A DNA stretch of 64,000 bases from Fimenecus sp052273625 (GTDB lineage Bacteria; Bacillota; Clostridia; Oscillospirales; Acutalibacteraceae). The notes beneath the pieces are model-generated. The model did no database searches. It had not been told where the DNA came from and was given only the letters and a program-made list of their open reading frames with translations. Location of the stretch: the NCBI GenBank assembly GCA_052273625.1, contig DAVZHW010000001.1, positions 124,001 to 188,000 of the forward strand, in the 5' to 3' direction. Made by a program: the position numbers and the translations under genes. Shown piece by piece: positions 33,213 through 41,906 of this stretch. Each line of letters opens with the position of its first letter. Position 1 is the first letter of the stretch.

Positions 33213-35021
33213 ATGAAAGCAAACAAAAAAATCGTTATGTCGGCTATTGCTCTCACTATGGCGGTGTTGGTTACGGTTTCCGCTTGTAAGAGGAATAATA
33301 ATCTCGGTCAGGCTGTCGTCGTAACGGATGAATACGGAAATCCTGTCACAAACGAAAACGGCGAGGTGCTTACAACCATTGTCTATGCAGAGACAGTTGT
33401 AGTTACTGACAAAAACGGCGTTCCGATAACCGATGAAAACGGTGAAGCTATTACCGTTGTGCTTGAAACTGAAATCGTCGAGGTAACAAATGCCAACGGC
33501 GAGAAGGTTTATGACGAAAACGGCGAGGTTAAGACCTCGGTAATATATCATCCGAAGGACGTTGAAATTCCCGTTACCGATAAAGACGGAAATGTTGTAA
33601 CGGATAAAAACGGAAAGGTAAGTCATACTGTTATTACCGTTCCTGCTCCGAATGAGCCGATAATCACAACGCTTGTTCAGACGGACGCAAACGGAAATAC
33701 GGTTTACGATAAGGACGGCAATCCCGTAACCTATACAAGAAAATACACGACCTCCGTTGTAACGCCGGGCAGCAACAGCTCAAACTGGGGCGCAACTTTC
33801 AGCGGCAGCAAGAGCGACGCTTGCAATGCGGTTGCTCCGACCTCCGACGGCGGCTATGTTTCCCTTGTTCAGACAAACTCCTCCGACGGCTCGTTTACGG
33901 GACTTGCTTCAGGCTCTGCTGTTCCATACATGGTTCTTATGAAATTTGACAGCGCAGGCATTCTCAAATGGCGTAAGGCGATAACGAGTGACGGTGCATT
34001 GTCTTTAAGGAGTCTTGATACCGACGCTTCGGGTAATATCATTGCGGCAGGCTATTCTAACGCAACAAATCTCGGTTCAACCCATTACGGCGAGTATGAT
34101 GCGGTTATATATAAGTTTAATTCCTCGGGCGATGTGCAGTGGGTACAGTCCTACGGCGGAAGCTTGGTTGATTTCTTTAATGATGTCAGCGTTTGCGCAG
34201 ACGGTAGTATTGTTGCTGCGGGCGGAGTAGGCTCAAGTGACGGTGCGGCAGCTCCGTTGGGTATTGCTTCGGGCAGAGCTGCGGCTCTTGTTGCGAAGTA
34301 CGACGCTTCGGGCAATTTGATTTTCGCAAAGGCAATCGGCTCGGTCGGCGACTCGTTTAACGGCGTCGATACCGACCAAAGCGGAAACATTTATGCTGTC
34401 GGAAACTTCTCTTCAAGCGACGCATCGAGAGCGTTTGACGGTTACGGAAAATCGGATGCGGCTATTGTAAGACTTGACGGCAACGGCAATGTTTCGTGGA
34501 TTCGTCAGTTTGGCGGAAGCGGAATTGACAACGCAAATTCGGTTGCCGCAGTATCGGACGGCTGTGTTGTTGTCGGACGTTCAAATTCAAAGGATAACTC
34601 ATTTGCAAGCCTCGGCAATCAGGGCGGATATGACGCTTATGCCGTTAAATATTCTTCGTCGGGCAGCATAGCATGGCAGACCCCGTTCAGAGGCTATCAG
34701 GACGACACATTCACGTCTATTGCTTCTGTATCGGACGGCTCGTTTGTGGTTTGCGGCTACTCGGCGTCTAACAACAGAGACTTAAAAACCGTCGGTAATA
34801 AGGGCGGAGCGGACGGCATTATCGTAACGCTCGGTGCGACGGGTCAAATTACCTCGGTTGAGGGCTACGGCGGCTCAAGGGACGATAAGTTTGAAAGCGT
34901 TTGCGTGCTTTCGGGCGGCAAATATATAGCAGGCGGCTCAACTCTTTCGGCGGACGGCGACCTTGTAGGCTCAAAATCCGACGGAGTAAACACCGCAGGT
35001 ATGATGGCGAAATTCAAGTAA
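33213..35021 (+). CDS. Lipoprotein with five TDxxGN repeats and a seven-bladed propeller
   Basis: About 602 residues. The lipobox is TVSACK (Cys near residue 24). Residues about 33-175 hold five ~28-residue repeats of the form VTDxxGNxVTDxNGExxTxV. The rest (about 190-602) contains seven blade-like repeats ending in D-G-x-[YFI]-[VI] and a GG-x-x-D pattern, as in SBBP/PQQ-like beta-propellers (blades beginning near SKSDACNAV, DGALSLRSL, GSLVDFFND, GSVGDSFNG, GSGIDNANS, GYQDDTFTS and GSRDDKFES). It is probably a surface carbohydrate- or protein-binding protein. GGAGG fixes start 33213 over 33171. Function not assigned. Confidence 0.75.
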   Translation: MKANKKIVMSAIALTMAVLVTVSACKRNNNLGQAVVVTDEYGNPVTNENGEVLTTIVYAETVVVTDKNGVPITDENGEAITVVLETEIVEVTNANGEKVYDENGEVKTSVIYHPKDVEIPVTDKDGNVVTDKNGKVSHTVITVPAPNEPIITTLVQTDANGNTVYDKDGNPVTYTRKYTTSVVTPGSNSSNWGATFSGSKSDACNAVAPTSDGGYVSLVQTNSSDGSFTGLASGSAVPYMVLMKFDSAGILKWRKAITSDGALSLRSLDTDASGNIIAAGYSNATNLGSTHYGEYDAVIYKFNSSGDVQWVQSYGGSLVDFFNDVSVCADGSIVAAGGVGSSDGAAAPLGIASGRAAALVAKYDASGNLIFAKAIGSVGDSFNGVDTDQSGNIYAVGNFSSSDASRAFDGYGKSDAAIVRLDGNGNVSWIRQFGGSGIDNANSVAAVSDGCVVVGRSNSKDNSFASLGNQGGYDAYAVKYSSSGSIAWQTPFRGYQDDTFTSIASVSDGSFVVCGYSASNNRDLKTVGNKGGADGIIVTLGATGQITSVEGYGGSRDDKFESVCVLSGGKYIAGGSTLSADGDLVGSKSDGVNTAGMMAKFK

Positions 35022-35034
35022 AGGAAGCTGACTG

Positions 35035-35766
35035 ATGAACGAAAGATTTGAATCGGGCTATTTGCCTGCTTCACATAAAATACTTTGGGTGGTTTTGAGA
35101 GTCGGCTTGCTCGCATGGGGAACCTACGGGCTTTTTCACGGCTCCGTTGTCGAGTTTTTAGAGGCTATATTTGCGATTATCTTCACACATTTGTGGGATT
35201 TTTTTCAGATATTCGGAGGCTTCTCTTTTATAACAAGAGTAGACTATCTTTCACAAACAATGCTGAATTTATTTATATTTATCGGCGTTGTAGTAGGCTC
35301 TACTCTCAATAACAGAACTACATTTTCCGATTTTGACATAGTAACACACTTTACCGCAGGCTTTATTTCGGCTTGGTTTGCTTATGATTTTGCCTGCACG
35401 ATTCAAGGACCTAAAAGGAGACTTTCTCCTGCCCTTGCGGCATTGTTTGCGATTGGATTTGCGTGCTTTATTTCTGTCGGTTGGGAAACCTATGAGTTTA
35501 CAATGGACAGAATTTACGGCCTTACACTCCAACGCACGGCGCCTATGACCGACAGCGGCTTGACCGACACTATGGTTGATGAAATCATACAGGCTTCGGG
35601 CGGACTTATAGGAATGTTTACGGCTGCGTTTGTTAAGAACGGAAAAATCGGCAGAAACAGAAGAATGTATGCTAAAAAGGCTAAAACGGCAGAGGACAGA
35701 GAATTGCTCAAGGAAGAATTGCTCAAGGAATACTTCCTTGAGCAGAAAAATAATCCTCGCAGTTGA
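35035..35766 (+). CDS. Integral membrane protein, YjdF/DUF2238-like
   Basis: The 243-residue protein has about six hydrophobic helices and the pattern DIVTHFTAGFISAWFAYDF and GWETYEFTMDRIYG plus SGLTDTMVDEIIQASGGLIG, which resembles the YjdF/DUF2238 family. Family function is unknown. The C-terminus is basic then acidic. AAGGAAG precedes the ATG, and it follows the propeller lipoprotein by 13 bases, so the two are likely cotranscribed. Confidence 0.7.
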   Translation: MNERFESGYLPASHKILWVVLRVGLLAWGTYGLFHGSVVEFLEAIFAIIFTHLWDFFQIFGGFSFITRVDYLSQTMLNLFIFIGVVVGSTLNNRTTFSDFDIVTHFTAGFISAWFAYDFACTIQGPKRRLSPALAALFAIGFACFISVGWETYEFTMDRIYGLTLQRTAPMTDSGLTDTMVDEIIQASGGLIGMFTAAFVKNGKIGRNRRMYAKKAKTAEDRELLKEELLKEYFLEQKNNPRS

Positions 35767-35793
35767 GATGTGTAAAATTAAGGCGGTGAAAAT

Positions 35794-36690
35794 ATGAAGA
35801 AAAGGATAACGGCGCTGATAATGTCGGCAATTATGCTTTTGACGTTATGTTCTTGCGGTAAAACTGCTAAAGTGCGTGTTAATTCCGCTAAAATCGGCAA
35901 GGGCGTTTATGCATATTTTACCGACCTTGCAAAAAGAGAGTGCGAAAAGAACGGAGAAACCGATGTAACGGCTCTTGCCAATAATATGCTTATAAGATAT
36001 GTTGCGGTAAATTCCGAGTTTGCCAACAGAGGAATTGATCTCACACTTGAAGAGAAATCGACGCTTTCAAGCACAGTTAATTCATATTGGCACTTGTTCT
36101 CTAAATATTACGAGGAAATCGGCGTATCAAAAAATGACCTTTACAAAGTAGAAGAGAGTAAATGTTATGAAACTCGTCTTATGGAGGTATATTATTCCGA
36201 AAACGGCGATTCTCCCGTGACAGACAGCGAGCTTAAAGAGTTTTTTAATAATAATTTCGTGGCTTTTAGGTCTGCGACAGGCTTTTTGACAACAGTCGAT
36301 GAAAGCAACAACACGGTTTCTCTTTCCGAAGAAGAAAGACAGAAAACCGCTGAAGTTTTCAATCGTATGGCAAATGAAATAAACGAGGGTGTAGCCTCCG
36401 TTGACAACGCTTCGTCGTATGCCGAAAATGTGGCGGTTACAGATTCCGTCGTAGTAATCGGCAAGTCATCAACAAAGTACCCTGACGGCTTTTTTGACAA
36501 TGTAAAGGGCATTGAGGTCGGCACTACGGGAAGCTTTATAGTCGGTGATTATATCTTTGCGGTTACAAGAGCCGACATTACTTCCGATGAGCTTTTTGAG
36601 GAGTACAGAACTGATTGCCTCAAAGCTATGAAGGGCGAGGAATTTGAAAAGCTTATTGAAGCTTGGACGGCGGCTTACTCGGTTAATTGA
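35794..36690 (+). CDS. PrsA/SurA-like foldase lipoprotein without a recognised PPIase domain
   Basis: The 298-residue protein has a lipoprotein signal (TALIMSAIMLLTLCSCG, Cys near residue 20). A SurA_N/PrsA-like chaperone region follows (VNSAKIGKGVYAYFTDLAKRECEKNG... through about residue 160), with no rotamase motif such as the parvulin G-F-x-[IVL] block. The C-terminal third contains PDGFFDNVKGIEVGTTGSFIVGDYIFAVTRADI, a parvulin-like GxxS/T-x-x-F segment of low conservation. It may hold secreted proteins during folding rather than isomerise prolines. AAGGCGGTG precedes the ATG. Last gene before a strong terminator. Confidence 0.65.
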   Translation: MKKRITALIMSAIMLLTLCSCGKTAKVRVNSAKIGKGVYAYFTDLAKRECEKNGETDVTALANNMLIRYVAVNSEFANRGIDLTLEEKSTLSSTVNSYWHLFSKYYEEIGVSKNDLYKVEESKCYETRLMEVYYSENGDSPVTDSELKEFFNNNFVAFRSATGFLTTVDESNNTVSLSEEERQKTAEVFNRMANEINEGVASVDNASSYAENVAVTDSVVVIGKSSTKYPDGFFDNVKGIEVGTTGSFIVGDYIFAVTRADITSDELFEEYRTDCLKAMKGEEFEKLIEAWTAAYSVN

Positions 36691-36711
36691 AAACAAAAAG
36701 CAGTAACAAAA

Positions 36712-36756
36712 AAGGCTTTATGAGAACATTCAACCTTCTCATAAAGCCTTAATTTT
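36712..36756 (+). terminator. Intrinsic terminator, bidirectional
   Basis: AAGGCTTTATGAGAA (36712-36726) pairs with TTCTCATAAAGCCTT (36736-36750), a 15-bp stem. Ts follow on the plus strand and As precede it, so it can end both the lipoprotein operon and lysC. Confidence 0.92.
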
Positions 36757-36769
36757 ATATCGTTTTTGA

Positions 36770-37978
36770 TTATTCTTCGGGAAGGAAAGCCTTGTGAACT
36801 GCCGAAACAGCACGGTCAGCGTCCTTAGCGTCGATAAGAACCGAAATCTTGATTTCACTTGTTGAAATCATATCAATGTTGATGTCATGCTCAAACAATG
36901 CTTCGAACATTTTTGAAGCTGTGCCGGGATGTGTTTCCATTCCTGCGCCTACGATTGAGATTTTAGCAACATTCTTGTCACAGATAATGTCTTTATCCTC
37001 AATGTCGAAGGTCTTGTGGATAGCTTCGATTGCACCCTCGGCATTTTCCTTTGAAACTGTAAAGGAAATGTCCTTTGTACCGTCTCTGCCGACTGACTGA
37101 AGAATGATGTCAACATTTATTCTTGCATGTGCGAGCTTTGAGAAAAGCTTGAAAGCAACGCCGGGAATGTTGGGGATATTTGTTATTGAAATACGGGCAA
37201 CATCTGTATCTTTAGTTACACCTCTTACGAGCATTTTTTCCATTTTTGCGACCTCCTTAACGATCGTTCCGGGAACTCTCTTAAGACTTGAGAGAACCTC
37301 GAGTTCAACATTGTATTTTTTAGCCATTTCTACCGAGCGGTTATTGAGGACCTGTGCACCGAGAGTAGCTAATTCAAGCATTTCATCATAAGTGATTTCT
37401 TGAAGCTTTTGAGCTCCGGGAACCTTTCTCGGATCTGCTGTGTATACGCCCTCGACATCGGTGAATATCTGACAGCGGTCTGCGTGCATTGCTGCGGCGA
37501 TTGCAACTGCGCTGGTATCACTTCCGCCTCTGCCGAGTGTTGTGAGGTCGTCATACTTGTTAATACCCTGGAAGCCTGCAACAACAACTATGTTATGGCG
37601 GTCAACCTCTGCTTTAAGACGGTCGGCCTTAATGGATTTAATTCTTGCCGAGCCGTATGCTGAGCTTGTGTTGAAGCCTGCCTGCCAGCCGAGAAGCGAA
37701 ACGGCAGGACAGCCCAATTTTTCAATAGCCATAGAGAGCAGTGCGATTGAAATCTGCTCGCCCGAGGTCATAAGCATATCAAGCTCTCTCTTTGACGGCT
37801 TTTCGTTTATTTCATAAGCTTTGGCAATGAGGTCGTCGGTTGTGTCGCCCTGTGCGGAAACTACAACTACCACATCATTTCCCCGGCGATAGGTGTCCGT
37901 AACGATTTGAGCAACGTTCATAACACGCTCAGCGTTTGCAACGGAGCTTCCGCCGAATTTCTGAACTATAAGTCCCAT
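36770..37978 (-). CDS. lysC: Aspartate kinase
   Basis: The 402-residue enzyme begins LIVQKFGGSSVAN, the aspartokinase ATP-binding start, and continues with FQGINKYDDLTTLGRGGSDTSAVA (aspartate site). The C-terminal half holds two ACT domains (residues about 250-400, with KISIVGAGMETHPGTASKMFEAL) that sense lysine and/or threonine. It phosphorylates aspartate, committing carbon to lysine, threonine, methionine and diaminopimelate. GGAGG precedes the ATG. It forms an operon with hom, 16 bases upstream. Confidence 0.95.
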   Translation of the reverse strand: MGLIVQKFGGSSVANAERVMNVAQIVTDTYRRGNDVVVVVSAQGDTTDDLIAKAYEINEKPSKRELDMLMTSGEQISIALLSMAIEKLGCPAVSLLGWQAGFNTSSAYGSARIKSIKADRLKAEVDRHNIVVVAGFQGINKYDDLTTLGRGGSDTSAVAIAAAMHADRCQIFTDVEGVYTADPRKVPGAQKLQEITYDEMLELATLGAQVLNNRSVEMAKKYNVELEVLSSLKRVPGTIVKEVAKMEKMLVRGVTKDTDVARISITNIPNIPGVAFKLFSKLAHARINVDIILQSVGRDGTKDISFTVSKENAEGAIEAIHKTFDIEDKDIICDKNVAKISIVGAGMETHPGTASKMFEALFEHDINIDMISTSEIKISVLIDAKDADRAVSAVHKAFLPEE

Positions 37979-37994
37979 AAATTATCCTCCAATA

Positions 37995-39233
37995 TCAATA
38001 ATCCGATACTCTGATAACAGAGCAGGGTTTGATTTCGCTGATTGAGTCGAGCTTTGCGATAAGCTCTTTTTCTTTTTCGTTATCTGTTACAAAAGCGAAT
38101 TCGTTTTCGGGCTGATTGTTTCTCGATACAAATTTAACAGTACCGAATACCTTTTCAACAGCCGCTTTTGCTTTTTCAACATCATCTGCGGTAGCACGGA
38201 CAAAGAGCGCAGTGTCAAGCTCTTTGTAATCAACAACATAGTCGTCCTCGCTCGGTCCCCAGCCGAAAATCTTTTTGCGGTTGGTGTGTTTTGCACAGTC
38301 AATAACGTCTGCAACAACGGCGCTTGCGGTCGGAAGCTTTCCTGCTCCTCTGCCGTAGAATACTACGTCGCCGATAGCGTCGCCTCTTACGAGAATAGCG
38401 TTGAACACGTCGCTGACGTTTGCAAGCTGTGAGGAAGTCATAACAACGCACGGGCTTACAACAGCGGAAATTTTTCCGTTGCTGAGGCGCTTAGCTCTGC
38501 CGATAAGCTTGATAACTCCGCCGAGATTGTTAACATAAGCAACATCGGAAAGAGTAACCTTTGTGATGCCCTCTGTGTGAACGCTTTCGGGATAAACGTG
38601 CTTTCCGAAGCAAAGGGAAGCAAGAATACATATCTTTCTGCAAGCGTCGTGCCCCTCAATGTCGGCAGTCGGATCCTTTTCGGCATAGCCGTTCTCCTGA
38701 GCCAATTTGAGAGCGTCGTCAAAGCTCATATTTTTTTCAATCATCATTGTAAGAATGAAGTTTGTCGTTCCGTTGAGTATTCCTGCGATTTCGTCAATTT
38801 CGTTTGCCGCAAGGCACTGTGAAATAGGTCTTATAATCGGAATACCGCCGCCTACCGAGGCTTCGAAAAGGAAGTTTACATTGTTTTCCTCGGCGATTGA
38901 AAGAAGCTCATAGCCCTTAGTCGCAACAAGCTCCTTGTTTGAGGTAACAACGCTTTTGCCCGCTTTAAGAAGGCTTGAAACAAATTCAAAAGCAGGATGA
39001 AGTCCACCCATGGTTTCAACAACGATTTTAACCTCGTCGTCGTTAAGAATATCGTTAAAGTCCTTTGTGAACTTGTCTTTATTGGGATCGTTCGGGAAAT
39101 CACGAAGGTCAAGAATGTATTTCAAGTCAAGCTGTGACTGACCGCATTTTTTAATAATGCTGTCATGGTTCTTGAGAAATACTTCTACAACTCCGGAGCC
39201 AACGGTACCGTAACCCATAACTGCTATATACAT
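37995..39233 (-). CDS. hom: Homoserine dehydrogenase
   Basis: The 412-residue enzyme has the NAD-binding VMGYGTVGSGVVEVF, the catalytic segment GILNGTTNFILTMM followed by YAEKDPTADIEGHDACRK, and a C-terminal ACT domain (ALFVRATADDVEKA... NEFAFVTDNEKEKELI). It reduces aspartate semialdehyde to homoserine, on the way to threonine and methionine. With lysC downstream, both branch-point enzymes are coordinately expressed; no leader peptide or riboswitch is obvious in the 190-base AT-rich upstream gap, which the divergent AI-2E gene shares. Confidence 0.95.
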   Translation of the reverse strand: MYIAVMGYGTVGSGVVEVFLKNHDSIIKKCGQSQLDLKYILDLRDFPNDPNKDKFTKDFNDILNDDEVKIVVETMGGLHPAFEFVSSLLKAGKSVVTSNKELVATKGYELLSIAEENNVNFLFEASVGGGIPIIRPISQCLAANEIDEIAGILNGTTNFILTMMIEKNMSFDDALKLAQENGYAEKDPTADIEGHDACRKICILASLCFGKHVYPESVHTEGITKVTLSDVAYVNNLGGVIKLIGRAKRLSNGKISAVVSPCVVMTSSQLANVSDVFNAILVRGDAIGDVVFYGRGAGKLPTASAVVADVIDCAKHTNRKKIFGWGPSEDDYVVDYKELDTALFVRATADDVEKAKAAVEKVFGTVKFVSRNNQPENEFAFVTDNEKEKELIAKLDSISEIKPCSVIRVSDY

Positions 39234-39424
39234 TTTCTCACATCCTATATTATGATATATTTATTCACATAAAAGTTTATCACATTTTAACGCAATAATA
39301 AAGAAAAAAGCAAATAAAAATTAAATTTTCTATAAAAGATAAATATTTGCATTGTAAGATTTCAAAAAATAGTATAAAATGTATAATAATAAACAATTTT
39401 AAGGTGTTTATAAGGAGGTTCAAA

Positions 39425-40642
39425 ATGAACGTTACTGAAAAAAGGCGAAGCTTTTTAATCAATGTGATGTACTTTGCCGTTCTTATTGGGTTGTTTTTTC
39501 TGTTTTTCAAATATGCTTTCGGAATTTGCCTTCCGCTTTTGACAGCGCTCTTTGTGGCTGCCGTGCTTCAAAAGCCTGTTGATTATCTTACAAAAAAAGC
39601 AAAGGGCGGACGTGGGATTTTTTCTGCACTGCTTGTTATATTCTGCTTTGTGGTGCTCGGTTCGATTTTTGCGGTCGCACTTATGAAGCTCTTTTCTGAA
39701 ATGAAATCATTTTTCAGCTTTTTAATGCTGAAGCTTGAAAATACATCTTTATTCATAGAGCAAGTGTGCACTTGGATTGAAACAAAGGTCACGATATTGC
39801 CTGACAATTTAAGGTCAAGCTTGTCGGCGTATGCAGAGGATATTCTTACAAACATTTTCGGCTCGGGAATTCCTGCTCCCGACGCACCGTCTGCCGCTGT
39901 TGAAAAGACGGGAGGCTTTGATTTTTCGTTGCTTGCTTCGCCGATCGGTGCTGTTTGGGGCACAGCGAAGCAAATTCCTGTCGTTGCGGTCGGAATTGTT
40001 GTTGCGATAGTATCGGGTTGCTTTATGACGGCCGATTACGCATCGCTCAAGAGCTTGGTTCTCAAGCTTGCGGGAGAAAAAAATTCCGCAAAAATTGTCA
40101 GAACAAAAAATATACTTTTCTCAACGCTCGGCAAAATGGGCAGGGCATATTGCATAATTATCCTTGTAACATTTTCCGAAATGGTTATAGGCTTATCGTT
40201 CCTCAAGCTTATCGGAGTATACACAGGCGGATATATTTTCGCAATTTCGTTGATAACTGCAATAGTCGATATTCTCCCCGTGCTCGGAACAGGAACGATA
40301 TTGGTGCCTTGGGGCGTGTGGTCGCTTCTTACGGGTAATATCGGCTTCGGCATTGGCATATTGGTAGTCTATGCGATAATCACGGTAATAAGGCAAATAA
40401 TCGAGCCGAAGCTTGTTGCTTCTCAGCTCGGACTTCCCGCTTATATTACAATTACCGCAATGTATATCGGAACGAGGCTGTTCGGATTTATCGGTCTTTT
40501 CCTTTTACCGATAAGCATTATGGTACTGAAGGTGCTCAACGACGACGGCATTATTCACATATTCAGGAAGAAGCCTGTTACGGTAGAGGAGGTCAAGGCG
40601 GAGGTTGCCGCCGAAGAAGAGGAAGAGCAGAAAAATAGCTGA
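39425..40642 (+). CDS. AI-2E family transporter (PF01594 permease)
   Basis: The 405-residue membrane protein has about eight helices. LPVVAVGIVVAIVSGCFMTAD and GQIIEPKLVASQLGLPAYITI-like segments (around residues 320-345) match the PF01594 family (YtvI/YubA-like), whose members export small molecules or are sodium/proton antiporter-like; AI-2 export itself was shown only for TqsA. Start 39425 is set by AAGGAGGTT, 9 bases before it; the earlier in-frame ATG at 39347 lacks one. It ends in an acidic tail. Confidence 0.85.
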   Translation: MNVTEKRRSFLINVMYFAVLIGLFFLFFKYAFGICLPLLTALFVAAVLQKPVDYLTKKAKGGRGIFSALLVIFCFVVLGSIFAVALMKLFSEMKSFFSFLMLKLENTSLFIEQVCTWIETKVTILPDNLRSSLSAYAEDILTNIFGSGIPAPDAPSAAVEKTGGFDFSLLASPIGAVWGTAKQIPVVAVGIVVAIVSGCFMTADYASLKSLVLKLAGEKNSAKIVRTKNILFSTLGKMGRAYCIIILVTFSEMVIGLSFLKLIGVYTGGYIFAISLITAIVDILPVLGTGTILVPWGVWSLLTGNIGFGIGILVVYAIITVIRQIIEPKLVASQLGLPAYITITAMYIGTRLFGFIGLFLLPISIMVLKVLNDDGIIHIFRKKPVTVEEVKAEVAAEEEEEQKNS

Positions 40643-40655
40643 CGGAGAGATAACT

Positions 40656-41399
40656 ATGATTGATATTCATTGTCATATTTTACCCGGTATAGACGACGGC
40701 GCAAGAGATATAACGGAGTCTGCCGAGATGATAAATACGGCAAGGCTAAACAAAATCGATGCGATAATTGCCACGCCGCATTTTTTGAATTTCGACAAGA
40801 TAGAGGACTTTTTGTTTAATCGGGACGAGGCTGTGCAAAGCTTCAAGGAGCTGCTTGAAAGCTTTGACAACAAGCCTGCGGTGGCTTACGGTGCGGAGGT
40901 TTTCCTTGACGGCAGGGTGTTTACGGCGGATAATCTCGACGAGCTCACTCTTAACAAAAGCAGGTATATGCTTTGCGAATATACGCTCAACCCGTTTGAT
41001 ACCGAAAAAGCCGTCCTTTACGCCGAAGAGCTTTGCGCAAGAGGCTATGTTCCGATAATAGCACATCCTGAGAGGTATATTTCATTTGCCGAAAGCCCCG
41101 AGGTTGTCAACAGGCTGTGGGATATGGGCTGTAAATTTCAGGTCAACGCTTCTTCACTTGCAGGAGCAGGCGGCGAGAATATGCGAAGCTTTACGGAGGA
41201 CCTTGTTCTAAAGGGCTTTGCCGATTTTATCGCAACCGACGCACATTCCCACAAAAGAAGGAGCAACAGAATACTTGACAAGATAGAATATTTCCCCGAG
41301 AGCATAACCGAGGATATGCTGAAATATCTTTTGGAGGATGCACCGTTAAGAGTCCTAAAGGACGAAGCTTTCCCCGAAAAAGAGGTTGAATATTTCTGA
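40656..41399 (+). CDS. PHP-type tyrosine-protein phosphatase (CpsB/YwqE family)
   Basis: The 247-residue protein starts MIDIHCHILPGIDDGARD, the metal-binding motif of the CpsB/CapC/YwqE family, with DAHSHKRRS as the last metal-binding motif. It dephosphorylates tyrosine residues, usually of a capsule-synthesis kinase (Wze/CpsD type). No capsule genes are adjacent in this window. It overlaps the end of the AI-2E permease slightly in the DNA, with GGAGAG as the ribosome binding site, so coupled. Confidence 0.9.
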   Translation: MIDIHCHILPGIDDGARDITESAEMINTARLNKIDAIIATPHFLNFDKIEDFLFNRDEAVQSFKELLESFDNKPAVAYGAEVFLDGRVFTADNLDELTLNKSRYMLCEYTLNPFDTEKAVLYAEELCARGYVPIIAHPERYISFAESPEVVNRLWDMGCKFQVNASSLAGAGGENMRSFTEDLVLKGFADFIATDAHSHKRRSNRILDKIEYFPESITEDMLKYLLEDAPLRVLKDEAFPEKEVEYF

Positions 41400-41439
41400 T
41401 TTTCTCTATACCATTATATTATATATAGCAAAAAGGCGT

Positions 41440-41480
41440 CTGCCGAGGGTCAAAACAGGCTCTCGGCGGCTTGCTTTTTT
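41440..41480 (+). terminator. Intrinsic terminator upstream of the S10 promoter
   Basis: A 10-pair stem (41440-41449 with 41460-41469, two wobbles) encloses the loop at 41450-41459 and is followed by CTTGCTTTTTT. It separates the phosphatase operon from the ribosomal operon. Confidence 0.75.
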
Positions 41481-41583
41481 GAGGAAAAACAGGATAAAAC
41501 ACTAAATGTAGTGGTGGCGGAACACATGGTTACTATTATTAAAAAATTTCGGCTTTTTTCACGAACTTTTTTGTAAAAAGTTG

Positions 41584-41612
41584 TTGCATTTGCTAAAGAT
41601 ATGTGATAGAAT
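41584..41612 (+). promoter_or_regulatory. Promoter of the S10-spc-alpha operon
   Basis: TTGCAT (41584-41589), a 17-base spacer and TAGAAT (41607-41612) give a start near 41619, about 290 bases upstream of rpsJ. Confidence 0.8.
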
Positions 41613-41618
41613 GTTCAG

Positions 41619-41906
41619 GCACGCTGTGGAATAGGCGAATTATGCCCATTTACCGGCGTTATGATATGCGATGATGTGATAGGTGGCTGCACTTGATGCA
41701 GGGAATTATCACGGAGTATGTCCGATTACAAACCGGGCGAAATTATATGTTTTTCTTTATGTAGCGTACCCCAACTGCGTGAAACAAGGAAAAACTGTGT
41801 GCTTTTTAACGTCCGAAAATCTTCGGATTTTTATATTGCAGAGGGTGGGAACACCCGGCAAGGTTGTTAAAAAGCGTTGCCCTAATTTTTCAAGGAGGAA
41901 AAACCA
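41619..41906 (+). promoter_or_regulatory. Structured mRNA leader of the S10 operon, unassigned
   Basis: The ~290-base untranslated leader holds several hairpins. The most convincing is a nested one (GTGATA 41676-41681 with TATCAC 41707-41712, enclosing CTGCA/TGCAG with a symmetric 5x5 internal loop). It also has a TCCGAA/TTCGGA hairpin with a T-run (41812-41832), which resembles an attenuator, and a GGGTG-GGAA-CACCC-type hairpin (41843-41856). A weak GGCAA/TTGCC stem (41857-41881) with Ts precedes the ribosome binding site. Ribosomal operon leaders are commonly autoregulated by one of their products (in E. coli, L4). No known leader family could be recognised by eye. Confidence 0.6.

Noticed and set aside
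41843..41881. T-box-like AGGGTGGGAACACC followed by a weak terminator
   Set aside because: It resembles the T-box antiterminator GGGTGGnACC only partly (GGGTGGGAACA), no stem I or specifier loop is visible upstream, and the gene downstream is rpsJ, not a synthetase or amino-acid gene.
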